A DNA stretch of 12,996 nucleotides from contig CALBJK010000055.1 of NCBI GenBank assembly GCA_937892695.1, positions 1 through 12,996 on the forward strand. Direction: 5' to 3'. Origin of the DNA: an uncultured Prevotella sp. (GTDB lineage Bacteria > Bacteroidota > Bacteroidia > Bacteroidales > Bacteroidaceae). How positions within the stretch are numbered: the first letter of the stretch is position 1; each line of letters starts with the position of its first letter. The translations under genes and the position numbers were made by a program. This document shows, one piece after another, positions 7,166-12,996 of the stretch. The notes below the pieces were generated by a model. That model was not told the DNA's origin, ran no database searches, and saw nothing but the letters and a program-made list of their open reading frames with translations.

Positions 7166-9422
7166 ATTTTACGTCTTTCCATTCAGGCGGGTTTATTCCC
7201 ATGAGATGACGTACGAAGAAGTCGTAGCGTTTATGTTCGCCCCACAGTTCGCCCATGGTGTGTCCTCCGCCGGGTATCACTATCATTTCAAAATCCTTGT
7301 CGGCCTTCTGTAGTGCGGCAACCACCTTCATTGTCGTGGCCGGGTCGACATTGTTGTCGAGTTCGCCCCAGCAGAGCATCAGTGGCCGTCTTAGCAGATG
7401 GGCGTTCTCAATGTTCGACCCCTCGATGTACGAACTGTCCACCGGGTAGCCCAGCCACTGCTCGTTCCACCATATTTTGTCCATACGGTTGTCGTGGCAT
7501 CCGCTTGCGGCGTATGCGGCCTTATAGAAATCTGGATGTAGCAGTACGGCGTTCATTGCTTCCTGACCTCCTGCCGAGCAGCCATATATGCCCACGCGCG
7601 ACGTGTCGATTGCGGCATATTTGGCGGCAGCGGCTCTGATCCATGCTTCGTGGTCGGGCAGACCGCCGTCTTTCAGATTCTTGTAGCAGACCTCTTCAAA
7701 CTTCTTTGAACGGAACGATGTTGTCATTCCGTCCACCTTGACGACAATAAAGCCCAGCTCGGCCAGCGACGTTGCCCACCAGTCGTAGGCTATGAACCGT
7801 TTCGGAACGTACTGGTCGCCAGGTCCCGAGTAGATGTAGTCGATTACGGGATACTTCTTTGATGCGTCATAGTTGGTCGGACGATATATCAGCCCCCAGA
7901 TATCGGTCTTGCCGTCGCGTCCCTTGGCGGTGAACACCTCTGGCGCACGCCATCCGTTCTTCACAATGTCGGCAATGTCAGTCCGTTCTATTTCGGTCAC
8001 GACCTTACCGTCAGTCGTGTTTCTCAGCACAGCTACAGGCGCATCTTTTACCGTAGAGTAGACATCGACCATGTAGCTGTAGTCGGGTGAGAACGTCGCT
8101 GTGTGGGTGGCTTTCTCGGGAGTGAGACAGGTCAGGTTGCGTCCGTCCAGCCCTATGCGGTAGTAGTGGATAAAGTAGGGGTCTTCGTTTTTCTCTCGTC
8201 CGTTGGCTGAAAAATATATCAATCCTTTCTTTTCGTCAATGTGCTGCACTCCACGCACATACCACGGCCCTTTGGTTATCTGGCGCACTGCTTTCCCCGT
8301 ATTTTTGTCGTATAGGTAAAGATGGTTGTAGCCGTCGCGTTCGCTGCTCCATATCAGTCTTCGACCGTCAGCGAAATGGTGTCGGAAGATTCGAGTGTAG
8401 TTGACGTATGTCGGAAACGATTCTTCTACGACAGTACGCACGCGGCCTGTCACAGCTGACATTGCCAGCAGCCGGTATATCTTATGTCCGCGCTGGTTGT
8501 ACTCGAATGTCACATCGCTTCCGTCTGGTTGCCAGCAGATGTTGTCCAAGCCGAACTCGTCCGGGAAGAGCGTTGTTTCGGCTGTGAGCTTCCGGCCTGT
8601 AGCCGCTTCTATTATGACCGGAGTCTTGTAGGGCAGCATATCGCCGGGCTTCTGATATTCTTGTTTGTGCAGTTTCGGCTCAAACTGGTCGTTGGGCGAC
8701 GACTCTACGTAGTAGATGTAGTGCTTGGGAGCTGTCTTTATCTTGCAAAGAGCAATGCGGCGCGAGTCGGGCGACCAGTATATGTACGACGAGTAGTACT
8801 CTCCCTGACTGCCGTCGAGAGTCTGGGCTGTTATGCGTCCGGTGGCTGTTTCTTCTATGCGTACGTTGTTGCCGAAGATGTATGCCCTGTACCGTCCGTC
8901 GGGCGAAACAGCCGGTGCTGAGCTGCGCTCGTCGTCGGTCTCTGACCAGTAGCGTTCGCGTTCGTTCCGGGGCTTTTCTGGCCGGTTTGCGGATCCTTCT
9001 TTGGTCAGCATGTCGCGCGAGACTATGTAACGCCACATGCTGCCTGAATAGTCGAAATGCAGCGTGTCGAAGTTTTCCGTCGTCCGCAGCCTGTCCAGCC
9101 AAAGTTTTTCCGCAGTGGCCTTCACTCCGGCTTTTCCGAGTGTCTCGGCAAGCTTTTTGCTGTCAAACAGCGGCCTCTTGGTCACGTTGCCGTTATTAGG
9201 GTTGACAACATTGTAGACGCATCCTTTTCGGGTGTTGACTGTGTACCAGAAGTCGCCCTTCTTTCCTGTCCAGTAGGGTTTCACCCCGTCGTTGTAGATA
9301 TGACGCGCGCTGTATTTTTCTCTCAGTTGGTAGGCTCTGTTATAGTCGTCTGCCGTCCCTTGTGCCATTGCCATTACCGGCATTGCACACACGGCGATGG
9401 TGATCAGTCTGTTGGTGTTCAT
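7149..9422 (-). CDS. Secreted S9-family (prolyl oligopeptidase/DPP IV-like) serine peptidase
   Basis: The 757-residue product has a signal peptide (MNTNRLITIAVCAMPVMAMA, cleavage after residue 20, before QG). Residues about 80-480 form a DPP IV-type beta-propeller with repeated blade motifs such as VSPDGRYRAY, WSPDSRRIAL, WQPDGSDVTF, SSERDGYNHLYLYD and FSPDYSYMVDVYS. Residues about 500-745 form the S9 catalytic domain. The triad is probably Ser616 (GIYGCSAGGQEAM), Asp689 (GELDNNVDP) and His721 (PGGGHTMG). Such periplasmic enzymes release dipeptides or short peptides in peptide-fermenting Bacteroidales. The Glu-Glu motif that anchors substrate N-termini in true DPP IV is not evident: the corresponding place reads GSQGEYYSSYIYWSPD. 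Specificity may therefore differ. In-frame ATGs at 9440 and 9473 would extend the start; I chose 9422 because it gives a compact signal peptide. Confidence 0.9.
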   Translation of the reverse strand: MNTNRLITIAVCAMPVMAMAQGTADDYNRAYQLREKYSARHIYNDGVKPYWTGKKGDFWYTVNTRKGCVYNVVNPNNGNVTKRPLFDSKKLAETLGKAGVKATAEKLWLDRLRTTENFDTLHFDYSGSMWRYIVSRDMLTKEGSANRPEKPRNERERYWSETDDERSSAPAVSPDGRYRAYIFGNNVRIEETATGRITAQTLDGSQGEYYSSYIYWSPDSRRIALCKIKTAPKHYIYYVESSPNDQFEPKLHKQEYQKPGDMLPYKTPVIIEAATGRKLTAETTLFPDEFGLDNICWQPDGSDVTFEYNQRGHKIYRLLAMSAVTGRVRTVVEESFPTYVNYTRIFRHHFADGRRLIWSSERDGYNHLYLYDKNTGKAVRQITKGPWYVRGVQHIDEKKGLIYFSANGREKNEDPYFIHYYRIGLDGRNLTCLTPEKATHTATFSPDYSYMVDVYSTVKDAPVAVLRNTTDGKVVTEIERTDIADIVKNGWRAPEVFTAKGRDGKTDIWGLIYRPTNYDASKKYPVIDYIYSGPGDQYVPKRFIAYDWWATSLAELGFIVVKVDGMTTSFRSKKFEEVCYKNLKDGGLPDHEAWIRAAAAKYAAIDTSRVGIYGCSAGGQEAMNAVLLHPDFYKAAYAASGCHDNRMDKIWWNEQWLGYPVDSSYIEGSNIENAHLLRRPLMLCWGELDNNVDPATTMKVVAALQKADKDFEMIVIPGGGHTMGELWGEHKRYDFFVRHLMGINPPEWKDVKSDVAW

Positions 9423-9512
9423 CTTGTTTCGTTTTATCATTTGTTTTCCATGCGTTTGTTTCCTGTCGGTCATTTAACCGTTTACTGTGCGCATTTGTTT
9501 CTAAATAAAATG

Positions 9513-9541
9513 TAAAGGTACACATTAATTTTTGATACAAG
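9513..9541 (-). promoter_or_regulatory. Possible promoter of the S9 peptidase gene
   Basis: On the minus strand, CTTG (9541-9538), 17 bases, then TACCTTTA (9520-9513). The -7 box deviates from TAnnTTTG in the last base and the spacing is 2-3 bases short of the usual 19-21. The implied leader is about 85 bases. Confidence 0.35.
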
Positions 9542-9644
9542 GCATGTCCGTCTTAAAACATTCGGGAAAACTCTCTGTGTTGATTTTTCTTCGGATAGGT
9601 AGGGGCTGAAAATGCCTAAAATAAATGCGATCCTGTGATATTCG

Positions 9645-10061
9645 TCATTTTATAAGCATGATGATGCTACCGGCAGTTATCAGCACGGCTCCAATGATGA
9701 CTCTTGCACTGACCTGCTCTTTCAAAAGTATGAATGACAGAAAGATGGTTATTACCACGCTCAGCTTGTCTATCGGAGCAACCTTAGACACGTCGCCCGC
9801 TTGCAGTGCCTTGAAATAGAACAGCCATGACAGTCCTGTGGCCGCCCCCGACAACACGAGGAACAGCCATGTGTGACTGTTAATGTTTTTAATCTCTCCT
9901 CCGTGGCTGCCTGCGAGTGCGATGCCCCACGTTATTAGCAGTATGACAGTGGTGCGAATGGCTGTAGCTAGGTCTGAGTTGACATCCCTTACACCAATTT
10001 TAGCGAATATGGCTGTCAGTGCTGCAAACAGTGCTGACAGCAAAGCATAATATTTCCACAT
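9645..10061 (-). CDS. Single-domain EamA-type (drug/metabolite transporter superfamily) membrane protein
   Basis: The 138-residue protein starts MWKYYALLSALFAALTAIFAKIG and has about five hydrophobic segments (roughly residues 3-22, 32-50, 67-88, 98-115, 119-138). It ends IIGAVLITAGSIIMLIK. This is the half-size EamA architecture, with one domain rather than the two of about 300-residue EamA transporters, so it probably acts as a dimer in the inner membrane. GLSWLFYFKALQAGDVSKVAPIDKLSVVIT is the characteristic conserved block. The substrate is unknown. The frame stays open upstream to an ATG at 10175, but those 38 residues are polar and unlike the family, and a promoter box at 10070-10077 lies downstream of that ATG. 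Start 10061 is therefore preferred. It stands alone, with 222 bases to the S9 peptidase start. Confidence 0.85.
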   Translation of the reverse strand: MWKYYALLSALFAALTAIFAKIGVRDVNSDLATAIRTTVILLITWGIALAGSHGGEIKNINSHTWLFLVLSGAATGLSWLFYFKALQAGDVSKVAPIDKLSVVITIFLSFILLKEQVSARVIIGAVLITAGSIIMLIK

Positions 10062-10069
10062 AGCAAGTG

Positions 10070-10077
10070 CAAAGTTA
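10070..10077 (-). promoter_or_regulatory. -7 box just upstream of the EamA gene
   Basis: On the minus strand this reads TAACTTTG, an exact TAnnTTTG match and identical to the rplY -7 box. It ends 8 bases before the ATG at 10061, so the mRNA would start only a few bases upstream of, or nearly at, the start codon. No TTTG-like -33 element is seen at the expected distance (about 10098). Confidence 0.45.
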
Positions 10078-10398
10078 CTGTATAATTCCGAAGAAGTATG
10101 AACCATAGTGGTAATTTCTGAAGCATATGCATTACTGGCGGGACTATGTTCGGATGCGGCCTGAAATATTTCCAAGTTAAAACTATATGATAAATTGATT
10201 ACACATGCTATAAATATAAGGCGTTAATCGATAAATATCGGCTGAAAATAAGATATTTGCTTTAATTCAACTTTCAAATTGAAAGCTGTTTTCTTACGCG
10301 TTTTTGTGACTTTATTTTGATAAAACAAAATCGCGAAATAGATGTTTATGGATGTGAAAATCTTGCTTGTAAAGTGCTTTTTACTGTTCAGTGTCCTG

Positions 10399-10411
10399 AA
10401 ATGCGGCATTT
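10399..10411. repeat. Near-perfect palindrome AAATGC-G-GCATTT
   Basis: AAATGC (10399-10404) and GCATTT (10406-10411) are exact reverse complements around a single G. The right arm also pairs with AATGC a few bases on (GCATT-TAAG-AATGC, 10406-10419), and ATGC-GAAAA-GCAT (10416-10428) forms a third overlapping dyad. This looks operator-like; no regulator gene is adjacent. Confidence 0.45.
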
Positions 10412-10476
10412 AAGAATGCGAAAAGCATCGTTTCAGAACATCAAATGCCACATATCAGAACGCCAAACGCCTTGTT
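10411..10476. repeat. Three degenerate 22-base tandem repeats
   Basis: Units start at 10411, 10433 and 10455. They share the skeleton T-AGAA at positions 1-6, AAA at 11-13 and GC at 15-16. Units 1 and 3 agree at 16 of 22 positions, and units 2 and 3 at 15 of 22. A spacing of 22 bases is about two helical turns, consistent with a row of protein-binding sites on one DNA face. Confidence 0.4.
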
Positions 10477-11201
10477 TTATAGTTGAAAATAAGTTAAAAT
10501 ACCTCGTTTCCTGCATATTTATTCGGAATGTATTTATTCGCTTTGCTTGTTCTTTTTCTAATTGCCTGATTATCAGTGCTCTCTGTTTTAAGCTGTAACG
10601 AGCCGTTTTGAGCGTATTTCAATCGCGCTCTTGAATCGCTGGGAAAACGCGAGTTTTGACGATTGAGTATTATATGTTTATGGCGAAAGAAAGGCTTTTC
10701 ATGATCTTATTTTGGAAAAGCGGTTACAATTTGAAAGTAGACAGTTATTTTGGATGTTTTGTATGATAATTTATGAATCAGTAGGTTTTATATGGAACAA
10801 GAAAATGTCTAGATAAATTTGTAATAAAGCATGTATGATATTATTAAATGTTGTAGGACTCTACACCTTCGAAAGTTGGTCGTCAATACATGATTTTATC
10901 ATTCCAAGGATGAATTTCAAAGGCAATAAAACAGTTTTTCGCCAATATAGGAGATTTCCGAGAAGAGTTGGAGTCACTTCTAACTCTCAATTTCCGATTG
11001 GTGAATTCGCAAACCTTTTCTTTTTGATTATAATAAAAGGAGGAAAGGCCGATGTCTTCACACTTGTTCCTGGAGCATATATCTTCGGTTTGGTAGTCAG
11101 TCGGATAGGTTTATGAAAAAATAAGCGGTAGCAAAATAATGAGTATGTAGGCGATTGATATTTTTTGTAATTGATGTCTTCCTTTTAATTGTAGAAATGA
11201 T

Positions 11202-11209
11202 TAATTTTG
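11202..11209 (+). promoter_or_regulatory. -7 box directly before the glycoside hydrolase remnant
   Basis: TAATTTTG matches TAnnTTTG and ends four bases before the ATG at 11214. The expected -33 position (about 11178-11181) reads CTTC, only a partial match. If used, the transcript would be essentially leaderless. Confidence 0.4.
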
Positions 11210-11213
11210 CAGT

Positions 11214-11561
11214 ATGTTGAGCGAAAAAACAATTTTTCTGTCTGTATTGTTTGTACTGTTCGGATCGCAGACCGTCCAAGCCGGCGTACGCGACATCGTG
11301 CCCGTCAACTTCGGGTGGCAGTTACATCGTGGCGACGTGCCGTCGCCCTCGGCTCTTGACGGAAAGACTATGGAGACGGTAGGCCTGCCTCATGACTTCC
11401 TCTCGCTCTATCAGCGCAACATACCCGAGTTCATCACCCGTGACCGCAACCATCCGTCGGTGGTAATGTGGAGAGCCGGACGAAAGCCCTCAAAGGTGAA
11501 GCTGACTGTAAGCAGCCCGGCATTTAAGACGGTGAAGAAAGTTATGAAAACTTTCTTCTGA
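11214..11561 (+). pseudogene. Collapsed remnant of a secreted glycoside hydrolase family 2 (beta-galactosidase-like) gene
   Basis: The open frame of 115 codons looks like three separate pieces of a GH2 enzyme joined in frame. Residues 1-23 are a signal peptide (MLSEKTIFLSVLFVLFGSQTVQA). Residues 24-66 resemble the GH2 N-terminal jelly-roll start: VNFGWQLHRGDV, then METVGLPHDF. Residues 72-86 (EFITRDRNHPSVVMW) match the GH2 catalytic-barrel signature RDRNHPSV, normally some 300 residues further on. The Asn-Glu catalytic step that should follow MW is missing. Residues 88-110 (AGRKPSKVKLTVSSPAFKTV) resemble a C-terminal beta-domain end. A full enzyme would be roughly 600-900 residues, so most has been deleted. 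The product cannot be an active glycosidase. GC content is higher than in the region upstream. The piece assignments come from recalled family motifs. Confidence 0.75.
11534..11558 (+). other. Hairpin at the end of the GH2 remnant
   Basis: GAAGAAAGTT (11534-11543) and AACTTTCTTC (11549-11558) form a perfect 10-base-pair stem with a five-base loop, ending right before the TGA stop. There is no T tract after it and the stem is AT-rich, so terminator activity is doubtful. It may mark a rearrangement point or act as an mRNA 3' structure. Confidence 0.45.
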
Positions 11562-11602
11562 ACACATGATTTCATACAATATATTTAACACGAATTTCAT
11601 AC

Positions 11603-12058
11603 ATGGATAAAAAAGAAGAGCAGAAACATACAGACGAAGTGTTCATGCACAAGGCTCTCGATGAGGCAGAAATCGCTTACGAGGCCGGAGAGATACCCAT
11701 AGGGGCAGTCGTAATGTGTCGTGGACGGGTGATAGCGAAGGCTCACAATCTGACCGAGACGCTTTGCGACGTGACTGCTCACGCTGAGATGCAGGCCATA
11801 ACGTCGGCGGCCAATGCCATGGGCGGAAAATATCTCACTGACTGCACTCTCTATGTCACGGTGGAGCCCTGCGTGATGTGCGCCGGAGCAATTGGGTGGG
11901 CACATCTGGCTCGTGTCGTTTACGGAGCGTCTGACGAGAAGCGCGGCTTCGTTCGCTTCGCACCTTCGGCCTTGCATCCCAAAACGCAGGTCACTAGTGG
12001 CGTGTGCGAAGAGGAATGTCGGGAGCTGATACAGCGTTTTTTCAAGGAGAGAAGATGA
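11603..12058 (+). CDS. tadA: tRNA-specific adenosine deaminase TadA
   Basis: TadA deaminates adenosine 34 of tRNA-Arg(ACG) to inosine, allowing one tRNA to read several Arg codons. The 151-residue cytoplasmic enzyme carries the zinc deaminase motifs HAEMQAI (His60, catalytic Glu62) and PCVMC (Cys90, Cys93). Also present are GEIPIGAVV (29-37), AHNLTETLCDVTAHAE and DEKRGFVRFAPSALHPKTQVTSGV. The C-terminal helix ends ELIQRFFKERR, as in Bacteroidales homologues. An in-frame ATG at 11645 would remove 14 polar residues; both starts are possible, and I keep 11603, which has an AT-rich leader. The stop overlaps the MATE gene start by four bases (ATGA), implying translational coupling. Confidence 0.94.
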   Translation: MDKKEEQKHTDEVFMHKALDEAEIAYEAGEIPIGAVVMCRGRVIAKAHNLTETLCDVTAHAEMQAITSAANAMGGKYLTDCTLYVTVEPCVMCAGAIGWAHLARVVYGASDEKRGFVRFAPSALHPKTQVTSGVCEEECRELIQRFFKERR

Positions 12059-12996
12059 TTAAGATAGACAGCCAGATATTGAGAATCGCCCTCCCTTCAA
12101 TAGTCTCTAACATTACGGTGCCGTTGCTCGGACTCGTCGACCTTGCCATTGTCGGTCATCTGGGAAACGCCGTCTATATTGGGGCGATAGCCGTAGGTAG
12201 CATGATATTCAATGTAATCTACTGGGTGTTCGGCTTTTTGCGTATGGGTACGAGCGGCATGACATCGCAAGCTCTGGGTAACCGTAATATAGCCGAAGTG
12301 TTGCGTATACTGGTGAGGTCTGTAACCGTCGGGCTGCTTGTGGCTGCTGTCATTATTGTATTACAGTCATCGGTACGTTCGGCTGCATTTCTTATTATAC
12401 GTCCGACGGCGGATATACGGGCGGCAGCATCTGCCTACTTTGACATCTGCGTGTGGGGAGCACCCGCAATGCTCGGACTATACAGCCTGTCGGGATGGTT
12501 TATCGGGATGCAGAACACACGCATTCCGATGTTCATTTCAATCATGCAGAACATAGTCAACATTGCAGCGAGCCTCACTCTTGTCTTCGTTTTCGGGATG
12601 AAGGTAGAGGGAGTGGCTACGGGTACGCTCATTGCCCAGTATGCAGGACTGGTTGTGGGGGTGTTGCTTCTGTCGCACTATTATGGACGGTTGGGACGTT
12701 ATTGGAATATGACTGGTGTGTTCCTACGCTCGGCTCTGTGGCGGTTCTTCCGAGTCAACAGCGACATCTTTGTCCGGACACTCTTTATTGTCTCGGTCAA
12801 TTTTTATTTTCTTTCTGCTGGGGCTGCCCAAGGAAAGATTCTTCTTGCGGTCAACACTCTGCTGATGCAGCTCTTCACGCTGTTCTCATACGTCATGGAC
12901 GGTTTCGCTTATGCAGGCGAAGCTTTGTGTGGACGGTATTATGGAGCTGGTAACAAGTCCGCTTTTCGTTTGGCTATACGTCGGCTCTTCGTATGG
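12055..12996 (+). CDS. MATE-family (DinF-like) efflux transporter, N-terminal 314 codons
   Basis: The frame runs open from ATG 12055 to the window edge and so is truncated on the right; a full MATE protein has about 440-460 residues. It begins MIKIDSQILRIALPSIVSNI, followed by TVPLLGLVDLAIVGHLGNA. That is the MATE opening, in which the first helix carries the conserved PLLGLVDxAxVGHLG. Later segments include FGFLRMGTSGMTSQALGNRN, GWFIGMQNTRIPMFIS and LFSYVMDGFAYAGEALCGRYYGAGN, again conserved in the family. This inner-membrane carrier would export cationic drugs or metabolites in exchange for sodium or protons. The DinF-like subgroup is the best match by eye. The gene overlaps tadA by four bases, so both are probably made from one mRNA, although no functional link is obvious. 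Confidence 0.92.
   Translation, partial: MIKIDSQILRIALPSIVSNITVPLLGLVDLAIVGHLGNAVYIGAIAVGSMIFNVIYWVFGFLRMGTSGMTSQALGNRNIAEVLRILVRSVTVGLLVAAVIIVLQSSVRSAAFLIIRPTADIRAAASAYFDICVWGAPAMLGLYSLSGWFIGMQNTRIPMFISIMQNIVNIAASLTLVFVFGMKVEGVATGTLIAQYAGLVVGVLLLSHYYGRLGRYWNMTGVFLRSALWRFFRVNSDIFVRTLFIVSVNFYFLSAGAAQGKILLAVNTLLMQLFTLFSYVMDGFAYAGEALCGRYYGAGNKSAFRLAIRRLFVW

Larger units (their letters stand above)
10062..11213. other. AT-rich region with no convincing gene
   Basis: These 1,152 bases are visibly more AT-rich than the flanking genes. I see no tRNA, rRNA or recognisable protein. Open frames at 10224-10409 (minus), 10317-10598 (plus) and 10835-11116 (plus) have unremarkable composition and no known motif. 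The region holds short palindromes and a degenerate 22-base tandem repeat near 10399-10476. A TATTTATTCG direct repeat lies at 10516-10525 and 10531-10540. A 12-base inverted repeat pair lies at 10270-10281 and 10727-10738. It may be decayed sequence upstream of the broken glycoside hydrolase gene, or a regulatory region left behind. Confidence 0.6.

Noticed and set aside
8484..8921. Plus-strand frame of 145 codons, and similar long frames across 7255-9515
   Set aside because: Antisense to the S9 peptidase, a well-supported gene.
9474..9644. tRNA or small RNA in the spacer between the peptidase and EamA genes
   Set aside because: No cloverleaf or T-loop (GTTCGANTC) pattern; TAGGGGC/GCCTA at about 9599-9617 is only a weak hairpin.
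10062..10175. 38-codon upstream extension of the EamA gene
   Set aside because: Polar, unlike the family, and crosses a TAnnTTTG promoter box.
10399..10540. CRISPR-like array
   Set aside because: Units are only 22 bases, degenerate, directly abutting without unique spacers, and there are no cas genes.
10317..10598. 93-codon plus-strand frame in the AT-rich region
   Set aside because: It spans the tandem repeats, has no recognisable domain and has high Cys/Ile content typical of chance frames in AT-rich DNA.
10835..11116. 93-codon plus-strand frame (MILLNVVGLYTFESW...)
   Set aside because: No motif, no promoter and no neighbour support; it remains only a faint candidate for a decayed gene.
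12453..12953. Plus-strand 166-codon frame rich in Cys and Trp
   Set aside because: It is an out-of-frame shadow of the MATE gene, whose real frame is open throughout.

Overview
The window looks like chromosomal DNA from a Bacteroidales bacterium, most likely Prevotella-like (Prevotellaceae). Three things point there. The block nusB - yajC - YbbR-domain gene - coaE - DUF5606 gene is a gene order I associate with this order of bacteria. The rplY(ctc)-pth pair is also typical. The readable promoters match the Bacteroidetes -33/-7 type (TTTG-like, about 20 bases, TAnnTTTG) rather than the E. coli type, and Shine-Dalgarno sequences are mostly absent. This assignment comes from recall of families, not from a search.

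Layout. Positions 1-813 (minus strand) hold the 5' end of pth and all of rplY, transcribed away from nusB. A 236-base divergent intergenic region carries one good promoter for each direction. Positions 1050-4753 (plus) hold a housekeeping run: nusB (long Bacteroidetes form), yajC, a YbbR-domain membrane protein, coaE and a DUF5606 protein. A hairpin terminator closes it at about 4780-4829. Positions 4898-6966 (plus) hold a glycerate kinase and a membrane-anchored alpha/beta hydrolase 11 bases apart. Positions 7149-9422 (minus) hold a secreted S9-family serine peptidase that converges on the hydrolase; two terminator-like hairpins lie in the 182-base convergent gap. Positions 9645-10061 (minus) hold a small single-domain EamA-type transporter.

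Positions 10062-11213 form a 1.15-kb AT-rich stretch with no convincing gene. It contains short palindromes and a degenerate 22-base tandem repeat. It is followed by a 115-codon open frame (11214-11561) that reads as a collapsed remnant of a large secreted glycoside hydrolase family 2 enzyme: signal peptide and N-terminus, a scrap of the catalytic barrel, and a scrap of the C-terminus, all joined in frame. The window ends with tadA (tRNA adenosine deaminase) overlapping by four bases a MATE-family exporter that runs off the right edge.

Functionally, most of the window is core information processing (ribosome, tRNA rescue, antitermination, wobble editing), envelope and cofactor functions (Sec accessory subunit, YbbR protein, CoA synthesis) and small metabolic or export functions. 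I see no CRISPR array, complete mobile element, RNA gene or clear novel defence system. The parts that deserve a second look are the gene-free region, the glycoside hydrolase remnant, and the two promoter boxes that sit almost on top of start codons.
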